Below, piece by piece: positions 1-7,984 of a DNA stretch of 21,585 bases; position 1 is the stretch's first letter, and the number at the start of each line of letters is the position of its first letter. The DNA is taken from IMG/VR virus record IMGVR_UViG_3300044695_000426, positions 1 through 21,585 of that record. The stretch is one strand, 5' to 3'. Origin of the DNA: a virus. The position numbers were made by a program, and so were the translations under genes. Below the pieces are notes generated by a model. That model saw only the letters and a program-made list of their open reading frames with translations, made no database searches and was not told the origin of the DNA.

Positions 1-62
1 CTTGCGGTATGATACTTGCTGTATCTTGAAAGCAAAGCCATACGGTCTTTGCGTTCAGCCAT
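1..62 (-). CDS. Unidentified gene, 5' end only (20 codons)
   Basis: An ATG at 62-60 opens a frame of 20 codons plus two bases before the window ends. The visible protein starts MAERKDRMALLSRY and is basic and hydrophilic. The start is well supported: a GAAGGA Shine-Dalgarno sequence lies just upstream inside the preceding gene, and the ATG overlaps that gene's stop codon in a TAATG junction, the commonest junction type in this window. Too little of the protein is visible to assign a function. It follows a zinc ribbon gene and a DNA-binding gene, so a nucleic-acid role is possible, but this is only positional inference. Confidence 0.65.
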   Translation of the reverse strand, partial: MAERKDRMALLSRYSKYHTA

Positions 63-295
63 TATCCTTCAGCAGCCTCCGATTGGGCTTCCAAAATCTT
101 TGCTGTTAGTTTGTCTTCAACAAACTTGTATACACGCTCAAAAGATTGATCAACTGTCTCTCCATTACGTGAACTATCAACTACACCAAGATCAAGCCTT
201 AGTGATTGAAAGTTTCCTAGATTAAGAGTGTATCCTAGTGTTACAGATACCTTGGTTGGTTCATTTGTTACCACATAACTTGAATCGTTTTGCAT
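62..295 (-). CDS. Small conserved-looking phage protein of unknown function, 77 aa
   Basis: I place the start at the ATG at 295-293. It is preceded by GAAGGG at a normal spacing of about 6-7 bases and lies 13 bases past the stop of the upstream gene. The frame stays open to an ATG at 376, but that longer version would overlap the upstream gene by 68 bases and is not preferred. The protein has a beta-rich middle (VSVTLGYTLNLGNFQSLRLDLGV, in residues 16-38, shown here as its pattern of alternating hydrophobics), followed by an amphipathic helix (DQSFERVYKFVEDKLTAKI region). The pattern of a 'LG.T.NLGN..S.R.D.GV' strand and then a helix looks like a small phage family seen near replication or recombination genes. 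I cannot name it with certainty. It ends in a TAATG overlap with the next gene. Confidence 0.75.
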   Translation of the reverse strand: MQNDSSYVVTNEPTKVSVTLGYTLNLGNFQSLRLDLGVVDSSRNGETVDQSFERVYKFVEDKLTAKILEAQSEAAEG

Positions 296-308
296 TTTAT
301 ACCCTTCG

Positions 309-851
309 TTAAATAGACTCATTCCAAATTGGAACGAATCGTCCATCTTCAGTTCTTCTATAAGTAAGTATACCATCGCCCATTCTTCGTGTCAACTCTT
401 GCTTGCTGGGCGTAATATCGTTAGTTATTAATTTGTCTTTCCTTGGTCTACCAATATGGTATGAAGCAAGTATATCACGAATCTCTTTTACCTGTGATTC
501 TGAATAATATGATCTAACCTGAAACCCTCTTGCACCACCTTTTTGAGATCCTGTTGGAAAAGGAATGACTCCTCGTTTCATTAGTGATGGCATATATTTT
601 TTATGACGATTAACTAAATCAGCAGTTTGGCCTACAGTGTATGCTCGTTCTCTTTTATTTTTAAACTCACTAATTAAACAACTTTCAATCTGATCTTTAT
701 TTATATTATAAACAGACATTATTCCGTTGGAATGATTGTAGTGATGAATTCTAACTAGGTCTCCGTTAAGAAACCAAACCTTTTTGTTGCCCTGTATTAC
801 AGGTGACTCATTGTACTTTTCGCTCTCAATTGTTCCTTTTTTAATAGCCAT
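309..851 (-). CDS. Helix-turn-helix DNA-binding protein with AT-hook-like motif, 180 aa
   Basis: This is probably a sequence-specific DNA-binding protein. Residues 71-92 (YTVGQTADLVNRHKKYMPSL and on) read as a MerR/excisionase-type helix-turn-helix. Residues 93-115 (VIPFPTGSQKGGARGF...) look like its wing, and residues 116-130 like a closing helix. GRPRKDK at 134-140 matches the core of an AT-hook (GRP flanked by basic residues). Residues 25-64 form a separate small, mostly beta segment of unknown role. The ATG at 851 follows a very strong AGGAGGG four bases upstream, although this makes the gene overlap the zinc ribbon gene by 55 bases. It could be a regulator of the adjacent module. A small terminase subunit is less likely, because packaging genes should lie before the capsid gene, outside the right edge. 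Confidence 0.8.
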   Translation of the reverse strand: MAIKKGTIESEKYNESPVIQGNKKVWFLNGDLVRIHHYNHSNGIMSVYNINKDQIESCLISEFKNKRERAYTVGQTADLVNRHKKYMPSLMKRGVIPFPTGSQKGGARGFQVRSYYSESQVKEIRDILASYHIGRPRKDKLITNDITPSKQELTRRMGDGILTYRRTEDGRFVPIWNESI

Positions 852-988
852 TGGCCCTCCTGAGAATTGCTAGGTGGATGAAAAAATTTTCTTGATCCAC
901 AAAGAATGCAGTATAGTTCTAGATTATTTATCTCTGTATACTGTCTATCTATAAACATTCTTCCATTACATTTTTTACATTTAATCAC
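797..988 (-). CDS. Small zinc ribbon protein, 63 aa
   Basis: The protein has two CxxC knuckles, C4-K-K-C7 and C27-I-L-C30, separated by 19 residues. This is the spacing of a zinc ribbon that should bind one zinc ion. The start codon is GTG at 988-986, overlapping the TGA stop of the adhesin gene before it as GTGA, a typical coupled junction. The last 17 or so residues are encoded in the overlap with the helix-turn-helix gene and carry that gene's ribosome binding site. Zinc ribbons of this size in phages are usually nucleic-acid or protein-contact modules, and the exact role is unknown. It marks the change from tail genes to what appears to be a regulatory or DNA-related segment. Confidence 0.75.
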   Translation of the reverse strand: MIKCKKCNGRMFIDRQYTEINNLELYCILCGSRKFFHPPSNSQEGQWLLKKEQLRAKSTMSHL

Positions 989-1431
989 GAGTTTGGTATT
1001 CCAACTGCTATTATATTAATTCCCATCGTTGTCTCTCCTCCAAGATTAAACTTCACGGTTCCTTCTACCTTTGATGTTGTTATGCTGTTGATCGTTACCG
1101 TAACGTCCTTTCCAGAATCATTAACACCCTTGTTGAATGCAGTTGCCGTAACAATTGGAGGGTATTTAAACTCTTTTTCAAAATCATGTGACCAAGGCAG
1201 AGAACTTCCTGCTGCTTGCAACGAAGAGGGGGAAACTAGTTCGTACCCACCAATTACATTTGCTCCAGAAGTTTTTGCGGTTTGTGGACCGTTTCTCTCT
1301 GTATCAACGACAAGGTATCCTATCTTAGAGGGAGCAACCTGAGTATACAATTCGTTAACTGACTGAACAATTTGATAAATATATGTTACGTCTAGTGGTT
1401 GACCACGCTCTGGTAAAGGTAAGATTGCCAT
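985..1431 (-). CDS. Putative tail-tip adhesin with H-type-lectin-like domain, 148 aa
   Basis: Residues 10-35 (PLDVTYIYQIVQSVNELYTQ region) look like a short trimerising helix. Residues 75-148 are a beta domain. The pattern, 'F..E....PPIVTATAF', then 'VTVTINSITTSKVEGTVKFN', then a closing 'INIIAVGI', resembles the H-type lectin fold found at the ends of phage and invertebrate receptor-binding proteins. It is probably a small trimeric host-binding protein. The start ATG at 1431 has no Shine-Dalgarno sequence. Instead a TGGTATAAT element lies exactly six bases before it, so the transcript may begin at the ATG itself. Re-initiation after the stop of the gene before it, seven bases away, is the alternative. 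The lectin assignment rests on pattern only. Confidence 0.7.
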   Translation of the reverse strand: MAILPLPERGQPLDVTYIYQIVQSVNELYTQVAPSKIGYLVVDTERNGPQTAKTSGANVIGGYELVSPSSLQAAGSSLPWSHDFEKEFKYPPIVTATAFNKGVNDSGKDVTVTINSITTSKVEGTVKFNLGGETTMGINIIAVGIPNS

Positions 1432-1437
1432 AATATA

Positions 1438-1446
1438 ATTATACCA
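1438..1446 (-). promoter_or_regulatory. Extended -10 promoter P5, leaderless geometry
   Basis: The minus strand reads TGGTATAAT, a perfect extended -10 (TGn plus TATAAT). Six bases (TATATT) separate the hexamer from the ATG of the adhesin gene, which puts the A of ATG at about +1. No -35 box is seen at 16-18 bases. The TAA stop of the upstream 143-aa gene lies inside the hexamer, so part of the match is forced by coding, which lowers confidence. The 20-base context closely matches that of P3 at 17682-17690. Confidence 0.55.
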
Positions 1447-1870
1447 GACTCACGATTCCAGAATCATAAACCTCTAGATCATTGTTAAGTTTTGGACCTA
1501 TAGACGAATACTGAACGATCACCTTGACCGACTGTGTTCCATTTTTTAAAAAAGAATAACTTGATCCTCCAGTTGAAGCAATAAACTTTGGATCTTCTCC
1601 ATCAAAACCTGCAAATACGTCATACATTACTGCTGGTCTAATTTCTGCATTACCACCCCAATTTACGAATACGCTATTTCCAATAATGTTGATATCTCCT
1701 GGAGCAATAATTATTGCATCTGACCCAGTAATAAATATTTGTGAGTATGCAGACTTTCTATTTCTATCTTCTGAAACAATTCTAAACCTAACAACTCTAG
1801 CATTTGAAGATGTTACCTTTCCAAGCAATTCTTTTTTAATAACAACATTCTTTATGCCTTTGTCTGCCAT
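1439..1870 (-). CDS. Minor tail protein with fibronectin-type-III-like domain, 143 aa
   Basis: Residues about 56-143 read as a single beta-sandwich: 'INIIGNSVFVNWGGN', then 'YDVFAGFDGEDPKFIAST', then 'SYSFLKNG', then 'SVKVIVQYSSIGP'. The tryptophan in the B-strand and the tyrosine-containing strands fit a fibronectin type III or Ig-like module as found in tail-tip and fibre proteins. The N-terminal 50 residues hold a second, less clear beta region. It follows the fibre gene with a TAATG overlap, has only a weak GGA before its start, and is therefore probably translated by coupling. The likely role is a structural spacer or accessory sugar-binding piece at the tail tip. The fold is inferred from pattern, not from a search. 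Confidence 0.7.
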   Translation of the reverse strand: MADKGIKNVVIKKELLGKVTSSNARVVRFRIVSEDRNRKSAYSQIFITGSDAIIIAPGDINIIGNSVFVNWGGNAEIRPAVMYDVFAGFDGEDPKFIASTGGSSYSFLKNGTQSVKVIVQYSSIGPKLNNDLEVYDSGIVSLV

Positions 1871-3021
1871 TATCCAACATCCAAAGAGAATCTAAACTCA
1901 ATATAGTTTGTTGTGTTTGCTGACTTTACGATTGGCTTTGATCCCACACTTTTAATAACAGAGTATCCAGTTAGACCATAAAGAGAATTTGTAGATGTTA
2001 TGTTTTCTAGTCTTAAGCCGTCGAGACATACATAAAATAAATCTGATGGGGATCCAGCCTCGGTAACACAAGAATATATCTTTGCTGTAGCAACTTCTCT
2101 CCAGTCAAACCCATCTGTCTTTTTTAAATCCTTTAATGCCTTTTTTGAAACAACATACCTGTTTAGAGAAAAATTTATTGTTTCTAATGCAGTTCCAGCA
2201 GAGTATCCCTGATCATCAATATCAATTTCTAGCCTGGCATATTCTAGACTTGACCCTACTCCAGGGTGAGAAAACTCTAGCAATATTTTTACATTGTCTG
2301 GCACTGTGTTCGAGTTAGCGACTTTGTTAACAACAGAAAATGCAAACCTCAATTCATCAAGAGGACTATTCTTTGTAAAATCTACGGATGTCTCGTTTAG
2401 TCTTATATAGTTTGATCCAGTACCTACCTGAATGTTTCCTGACTGATCAAGTGTAAGAGTGGAGTCATCTCCGACCATTGCGATTATGTTGTTTAAAAAT
2501 CTACATCTTTCGTTTCTTGCAACTCTGTCAGACTGAGTAAATATTCTATTATCTGCATTAGTTGCAAAAACATTTAAAGTTTGATTTATAATTCCGTTAT
2601 CTGCATCTCCGTCTAATGGAGTATACACAGGCTCTATTTCTACGGCTGGAGAACCAGCAGCCTGATATAGCCAGTTATCTGTATCTGCAAAAGAATAAAT
2701 ATTCCTGCTGTCAAATGATCCAGCAACTGGGTTTCTTGCAGCGGAAAAGACTCCGACCTCTGTTATTTCATATCTTTCTTCTGTTGGTAGTTCTGCTGTT
2801 AGGACTACCTTGTCAATACCGTTTTCATTAACGAAGCCTCTAGAGATAATTGGTACACGAAACATCTCAAAATCTAAGGACTGCTTTAAAGAGTAGTCTG
2901 CTAACTGCCCACCAGAAGCCACAGGATTGGGTCCACAGCCTACAGCAATGTGTGAGGCATATGATTGTGTCTGCCCAACAAGATACTTGGCTAAAAGATT
3001 CTTACCTATATTAGTTATCAT
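1870..3021 (-). CDS. Tail fibre / tip protein, 383 aa
   Basis: The first 120 or so residues (MITNIGKNLLAKYLVG..., then SHIAVGCGPNPV, then ELPTEERYEITEVGVFSA) match the usual layout of phage fibre attachment domains: an initial amphipathic helix, an 'ShIavG.G' strand, and a 'yeItEvGlF' strand. This part would anchor the protein to the baseplate. Residues about 165-383 are a beta-rich domain with jelly-roll-like periodicity ending in 'YIEFRFSLDV', which could be a carbohydrate-binding or capping domain. The start has GGGAG upstream and overlaps the previous stop as TAATG. It probably carries host-recognition function. No enzymatic motif was seen. Confidence 0.75.
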   Translation of the reverse strand: MITNIGKNLLAKYLVGQTQSYASHIAVGCGPNPVASGGQLADYSLKQSLDFEMFRVPIISRGFVNENGIDKVVLTAELPTEERYEITEVGVFSAARNPVAGSFDSRNIYSFADTDNWLYQAAGSPAVEIEPVYTPLDGDADNGIINQTLNVFATNADNRIFTQSDRVARNERCRFLNNIIAMVGDDSTLTLDQSGNIQVGTGSNYIRLNETSVDFTKNSPLDELRFAFSVVNKVANSNTVPDNVKILLEFSHPGVGSSLEYARLEIDIDDQGYSAGTALETINFSLNRYVVSKKALKDLKKTDGFDWREVATAKIYSCVTEAGSPSDLFYVCLDGLRLENITSTNSLYGLTGYSVIKSVGSKPIVKSANTTNYIEFRFSLDVG

Positions 3022-3593
3022 TAATTACTCCCATTATATATTGTATCATTAAAAATCTCTCCGCTAGAAAGAACCTGCACCTCTGCCTGCTCATTTTCTT
3101 TAACATTAACTAGATTAATAACCAAGTCTCCAGTTATCGGATCTATGTAGACTGACTTGCAGTTTGGAGTTTTTGTCCATTTTGTCTTGTCTTGTTCTTC
3201 TGGGTTGTTTTCTGGTGGAGATATGTCGTACCCAGTTCCACAAACTGGTAGGTGGTCAAAAATAGATAAAGACAAAGACTTGAAGTATGAGTCAGATGAC
3301 TGCAGTCTTAAAACATTGTTTGGATTGTATTGCAAATATAGATCTGTTAAGTTTTTAATTGGTGAGTAAATTACCTTTTGACCATTGATCAGGTCATGTC
3401 TGGATATAACAGCAAGTTCATAACCTCCTATATCCTCAAACACTAAGTCAGTCATTGTCTCAATAGACATAACCTCATCACCAAATATAATTAGATCTGG
3501 TGTTGCAATCTTTACAGAAGAATTGTCTACTGTTACCATTGGTTCTGGTAGGGCTGCTACTGCATCTGTTCCGCCATTAATTGGGCTTGACAT
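3021..3593 (-). CDS. Minor tail protein of unknown fold, 190 aa
   Basis: This gene sits between the large hub gene and the fibre gene, joined to both by TAATG overlaps, with GAGGTAG before its start. The protein is acidic and beta-rich. It has two cysteines in the second half (VCGTGYD and PNCKSVYID) flanking a proline- and charge-rich loop (ENNPEEQDKTKWTKT). I do not recognise the family. The context makes a structural component of the tail tip or a fibre adaptor most likely. Confidence 0.7.
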   Translation of the reverse strand: MSSPINGGTDAVAALPEPMVTVDNSSVKIATPDLIIFGDEVMSIETMTDLVFEDIGGYELAVISRHDLINGQKVIYSPIKNLTDLYLQYNPNNVLRLQSSDSYFKSLSLSIFDHLPVCGTGYDISPPENNPEEQDKTKWTKTPNCKSVYIDPITGDLVINLVNVKENEQAEVQVLSSGEIFNDTIYNGSN

Positions 3594-6500
3594 TATACTA
3601 CCTCACTTAAAAATACTGTCATCTCTGGTCCATCTGAACTTCTTGAAAAGTCAATATTGTATACAACAAACCTGCTTGCTGGATCTGATGCCATACTTAT
3701 TCCATTTTCTTTATAATCTAAAGTAACTATATCACCAAGTTGTATTGTTGGTATTGAGAATATTTTAACACCGACAGACTTTCTTGGCTTTGCTGTTTTT
3801 TCAATCATCCACCTCATTAGGCTTGATGCTTCATCTTGTGACTGAATGTAGGGAGTTTCTAGGGTAAAATCTTTTTTGCCGTATGTCATTCTGCTAAGTT
3901 TAATATCTTGGTAGTCTTGCTTAAATTTAAAAGGATTTGATATTAATTTATCTGCAACAAACTGTGGATTTGACTCTGTACTATTATTTTTAAAATACTC
4001 GTCAACTGTTAGATTATTATTAGATTGCTGAGTAAAAGTAATTCCCTGGATTCTTAAATAGTTTCCACTTGTCTCATCTAGGCTGAGTGCGGTGTCTGTT
4101 GCGTTAAATATTAAAAACTCTGCGCCATAAGACCCTGCTCTAAATCCAGATACTACATAACCCTTTACTTTATTAAAGGTTGGAGAAATTTTTGCAGTGA
4201 GTGCTGGGTATGCCTTATCATATTTAAAATTAAATGCTGCTGCTTCTCTCATTATGCTTCCAAACTCTTCAAAATATATTTTATACTTTGGAGGCTCTGA
4301 AGACCCAATACCAGACAGATAGGTGCTTTGAACTAAACCACTTATAGCATATTTTCTAAATGACTCATTTGCATCTATTTCATCATCGCCAAATACTGAA
4401 TTTACTGGTGCATCTAAAGAGAATGATGTATTTTGAGAGTAGTTATTTGATAGAGCATATACATTTTCAAACATTGCTCTTGAAGAGCCTCTTGTAAATA
4501 ATGCAAGAGCAGGGTATACTGGTAGGGGCTCTATGTCATCAACTGTCTTTATCATCTTACCATTAATGTATAGATAGAATCTGCGGACCTTTCCTATGTC
4601 TTCGTACTCAACTGCTAAATCATATACCGTTGGATTTTCTTCAGCAAACATTCTTGATTGACCAGTAAATCTTCCATCGTCTACTGTAATTTTTGCAAGA
4701 CCATCATACAGAACAATAGGAATTGCCTTTCCATTGTTTGACTTTATCTTATAAAAGAAAACATTGCTAACACTTTGTCTATCTTCTTCTGACAAATTAT
4801 CAAGTCCAAGTGCAGAAATTTCAAAATAATATCCCACATTGGTAGAAGTATTTAGCATTACTGCTATACCAGCAGAGCCACCAGTCACATTAATATTTTT
4901 ATCTGGTGTTGACCCATTAACTACATAAAGGTTAAATGCTCCGTTTGCAGTTTGACCTGAGTCCTTGCTACTTTCTATCTTTCCTATGATCCTAACTCTT
5001 GTTCCAAAATGCTTATACTTTGCATCTGATAGAGACTTATGCACATATGATATAAAGTTTCTTGGCTTTTCTTTTGTTGTAAAATTTGGACCAGTTAAAG
5101 AAAGCGCAGAAGCCTGAACAGATCCTGGCCTTGGCTGTGTGTTGGTTGTTATTTCTCCAGCCATTGATGTAGACATAAAGTTTTTAATTAGTCCAGTTCT
5201 AGAAGATGTTCTTGCTAGTGCATCAGAAGATATATTTGTATCTGTTGTCTTTCCTGCAGAACCAAGAGTTGTGATAGGTAGCGGAGTTTTCTTTTCAAAC
5301 ATATACTCTGCAGCCATATAACAACCCTTAACGTTGTCATCAGACTTCCAATAATCAGATATGCCAGCAGAGTGAGCGACAACTGTAGTTCCGAATTGTC
5401 CACGACCATGCTTTACAACTGGCCCATTTTGAAGTTTAACAACTCCAGACTGCTCGAAATATTTTGGTTCAGAATATATTCTTACAAGACCAGTAGGATA
5501 TATCTTTCCATTAAATGGTAATTTAGAAAAATAATTTTGATAGTCTTCTGTTGAAGTTATCCATACATTTCCAAAACCAGTAACGTTATATTGAACTGCA
5601 TCGTATCTAATTATTTCTCCTTGAGAATAAAAATAACCATTATATCTTGTAATCCAGTATGCTGCCTCACCAAGACTAAAGGTATTGTTTATAACAATAT
5701 TATTTTTAACAGACGGTACATCTGCAGAAAGATTAGAGTTTAAAGGAATTGCACTTAATACATATGCAGACTGTGTGTTTACCTCATTGTTAATAGACTT
5801 AGTATTTTCTGTTCCAGATACTTCCCATAAAAGAGCAGGCTTGTATGTGTAAACCCTTTCATCATCTAAAAGGCTTGCCTGTCTTATTGAGCCAACAGAT
5901 CTTTGTATATGTCTGACTGTATAATTTATTACGCCACCATTGTAAACGTTGTTTGCTTGTGTGGATACAGATATAACGTTTGCAATCTTTGCCTTATCGA
6001 TAGTTTTATTTTTAATTTCTCTGTCTTCAAATAAATCATTAGTACCTTTTAACTCAAAGGTTGTTGGTCTTTGGTCTTTTGTAGGCATCAAGTAGTCTTT
6101 GCTCATCATTACAAAATTGTTATATTCATCAAAAAACATTGCAGTCTGAGTTGAGATTGCTAAGTCTTGCAACACCTGTGCAACGCTTTTGTTTGGAGCA
6201 ACAAAAAAATATGGAATTATTATTTCTTTTTCATTTTCAACTCTTTTAAAAGTATAGTTGGAAAAACCTATGTGGTCTAGCAAAAGAGAAACTGCAGAAC
6301 TAACAGAAACTTCTGTCATCAATATCTCTGGCGCTGTAATAGATTCAAGGTACCAGTACAAGTCTCGCAAAGAAATAGAAACTGTTTTTCCCATAAGATC
6401 TTGCTTTGGAAATGCGTCTGAGTATAGAGTCTTGATTGGAACGTAATAGTCCCACCCTGCAACATCAACAATTACCTCATAAAATTTAAACTGAACGTGC

Positions 6501-7984
6501 CTATTTATATATTTTGCAATAATACTAGACAAATTGTTTTCATTAAATGCTTGATCATGATCAAAAATATTAATATTTCCGTCTGAAGCAATTAACTGTC
6601 CAACTGGTAAACCACTCAGACCAAGATCAGATGCGCTCTTGTTAATGGAGTAGTCCAATGTTTTGTCAGAAACATTCATAACTAGCCTTGGAGATATTTC
6701 TATGAGGTCAAATGTTGCGTCCTTTACGTTCATTGCATCTACAACAATTCTAATTCCAGAAATATATTCAAACTCTCTATACTGTTGTTTTCCATCTAAG
6801 TTTCTTGTAAATACGCTAGGAGATGTTGCATCTGTAACAAAGTTAGTAAGTCTGTTAACAGTTTCGTCCTGAACATACCATCCATATTTTGGAGTTATTA
6901 TAGTATAGTCTTCTCCGTTCCAGATATGAAATTTTCCTAAAGAGTTTTCATTTTCTTTTATTAAGTAGGCATAACCAAACACCGACTGCTCAGGAAGCAG
7001 TATCTCGCTTGCATATGTTTCTGCAAATACAAAACTTGATACCCACTCATCAGGAACAATTAATCCATAGGCAATTTCAAGATACCCATCGCTTTTTATA
7101 ATTGGTGATCCGTCTGATCTAAATGTGGATGAATTAAAAGACAAAACATCTTCCCAATTGTTATCTTTTAAAAACTGAATCTTCCACCTGCTTGGAACTT
7201 TTTTATTTAAATCTCCAAAAAATGGATCAGAAAAAGAACCAGTTGGGGATGAAAATGGACCAAGATTTTCTGTTCCAGTATGCGTTTGCATCTTAACAAC
7301 AACTCTGTTTGTTGGAACTCTTTCTTTGTACACTACAAATGGGCAGGCATCTTCAATAGAGTTTTGAGAACCTCTAACTTTTGATGCAATTCCATATTCT
7401 GAAATACTTTCTATAGTTCCTAATTTTTGTTTTCCATCTCTATCTCTAAAGATTTGAGAAGATCCAAAACTAAAGGTGTTATTATTATATGTATATCTAT
7501 ATAACACCTCTCCTCTATAAGATGTCCAATACTTAAACTTATCATTTTTATCTGGCATATAGTATCTTGGTCTGTCTGCCATAACAAGATTTGGATGATG
7601 CAGCCATCCATTTTTAAAGAATACGGCCTTGTTGATTCCAGATCTTGGCCTAAACTGCTCAAAGCATGCCTCTAGAGAATATAGAGTTTTTAGTTTTTCT
7701 TTTTTAGTTAAAAATGTTGTTGGTATATTGTCATTGTCAAACAATCCGTCAACTAATACATCTGCATCTGTTGCGCCTGTATAAAAATTTCCATCATCAT
7801 TAATATCAAAACTAGTTGGCAGTGAAGAATAGAGAGAGTCGGTTTGTGTTGGTCTGTATCTGTAGTTTCCAATATGCTTTATATTGGTTGGTATGTTCAT
7901 GTTCCATTCTGCTGTTATTATTGACTTGTTGCGTACCGTCGAAGAAGTCTCTAAAAATGTTTGCAGGTCTTTATCTTCAAACAT
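3593..7984 (-). CDS. Baseplate hub / tail-tip protein with embedded LamG-like domain, 1463 aa
   Basis: This is probably the central hub of the tail tip, the equivalent of Tal or gp27-type proteins. Residues about 575-640 (VSSAVSLLLDHIGFSNYTF, then 'PNKSVAQVLQDLAISTQTAMFFDEYNNFVM') match the hub pattern of a helix followed by 'fDe.gnfv'. The last 70 residues ('IQLGDIVTLDY', 'RFVVYNIDFSRSSDGPEMTVFLSEV') match the closing hub domain. Residues about 990-1170 form a beta-sandwich resembling laminin-G/concanavalin domains (for example 'VGYYFEISALG', 'YDLAVEYEDIGKVRRFYLYINGKMI', 'PALALFTRGSSRAMFENVYAL'), which usually bind sugars. No peptidase or lysozyme catalytic motif was recognised. The start has GAAGAGG upstream and a TAATG overlap with the distal tail gene. 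Its size and place after the tape measure and Dit fit the role. Confidence 0.8.
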   Translation of the reverse strand: MFEDKDLQTFLETSSTVRNKSIITAEWNMNIPTNIKHIGNYRYRPTQTDSLYSSLPTSFDINDDGNFYTGATDADVLVDGLFDNDNIPTTFLTKKEKLKTLYSLEACFEQFRPRSGINKAVFFKNGWLHHPNLVMADRPRYYMPDKNDKFKYWTSYRGEVLYRYTYNNNTFSFGSSQIFRDRDGKQKLGTIESISEYGIASKVRGSQNSIEDACPFVVYKERVPTNRVVVKMQTHTGTENLGPFSSPTGSFSDPFFGDLNKKVPSRWKIQFLKDNNWEDVLSFNSSTFRSDGSPIIKSDGYLEIAYGLIVPDEWVSSFVFAETYASEILLPEQSVFGYAYLIKENENSLGKFHIWNGEDYTIITPKYGWYVQDETVNRLTNFVTDATSPSVFTRNLDGKQQYREFEYISGIRIVVDAMNVKDATFDLIEISPRLVMNVSDKTLDYSINKSASDLGLSGLPVGQLIASDGNINIFDHDQAFNENNLSSIIAKYINRHVQFKFYEVIVDVAGWDYYVPIKTLYSDAFPKQDLMGKTVSISLRDLYWYLESITAPEILMTEVSVSSAVSLLLDHIGFSNYTFKRVENEKEIIIPYFFVAPNKSVAQVLQDLAISTQTAMFFDEYNNFVMMSKDYLMPTKDQRPTTFELKGTNDLFEDREIKNKTIDKAKIANVISVSTQANNVYNGGVINYTVRHIQRSVGSIRQASLLDDERVYTYKPALLWEVSGTENTKSINNEVNTQSAYVLSAIPLNSNLSADVPSVKNNIVINNTFSLGEAAYWITRYNGYFYSQGEIIRYDAVQYNVTGFGNVWITSTEDYQNYFSKLPFNGKIYPTGLVRIYSEPKYFEQSGVVKLQNGPVVKHGRGQFGTTVVAHSAGISDYWKSDDNVKGCYMAAEYMFEKKTPLPITTLGSAGKTTDTNISSDALARTSSRTGLIKNFMSTSMAGEITTNTQPRPGSVQASALSLTGPNFTTKEKPRNFISYVHKSLSDAKYKHFGTRVRIIGKIESSKDSGQTANGAFNLYVVNGSTPDKNINVTGGSAGIAVMLNTSTNVGYYFEISALGLDNLSEEDRQSVSNVFFYKIKSNNGKAIPIVLYDGLAKITVDDGRFTGQSRMFAEENPTVYDLAVEYEDIGKVRRFYLYINGKMIKTVDDIEPLPVYPALALFTRGSSRAMFENVYALSNNYSQNTSFSLDAPVNSVFGDDEIDANESFRKYAISGLVQSTYLSGIGSSEPPKYKIYFEEFGSIMREAAAFNFKYDKAYPALTAKISPTFNKVKGYVVSGFRAGSYGAEFLIFNATDTALSLDETSGNYLRIQGITFTQQSNNNLTVDEYFKNNSTESNPQFVADKLISNPFKFKQDYQDIKLSRMTYGKKDFTLETPYIQSQDEASSLMRWMIEKTAKPRKSVGVKIFSIPTIQLGDIVTLDYKENGISMASDPASRFVVYNIDFSRSSDGPEMTVFLSEVV

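Noticed and set aside
296-376. Longer start (ATG at 376 or 346) for the 77-aa gene
   Set aside because: It would overlap the upstream coding region by 38-68 bases, while the ATG at 295 has a well-placed GAAGGG and lies just past the upstream stop.
1454-1468. GATTC-TG-GAATC dyad just upstream of P5
   Set aside because: It lies within the end of a coding region, its two-base centre cannot form an RNA hairpin loop, and the other promoters have no matching site.
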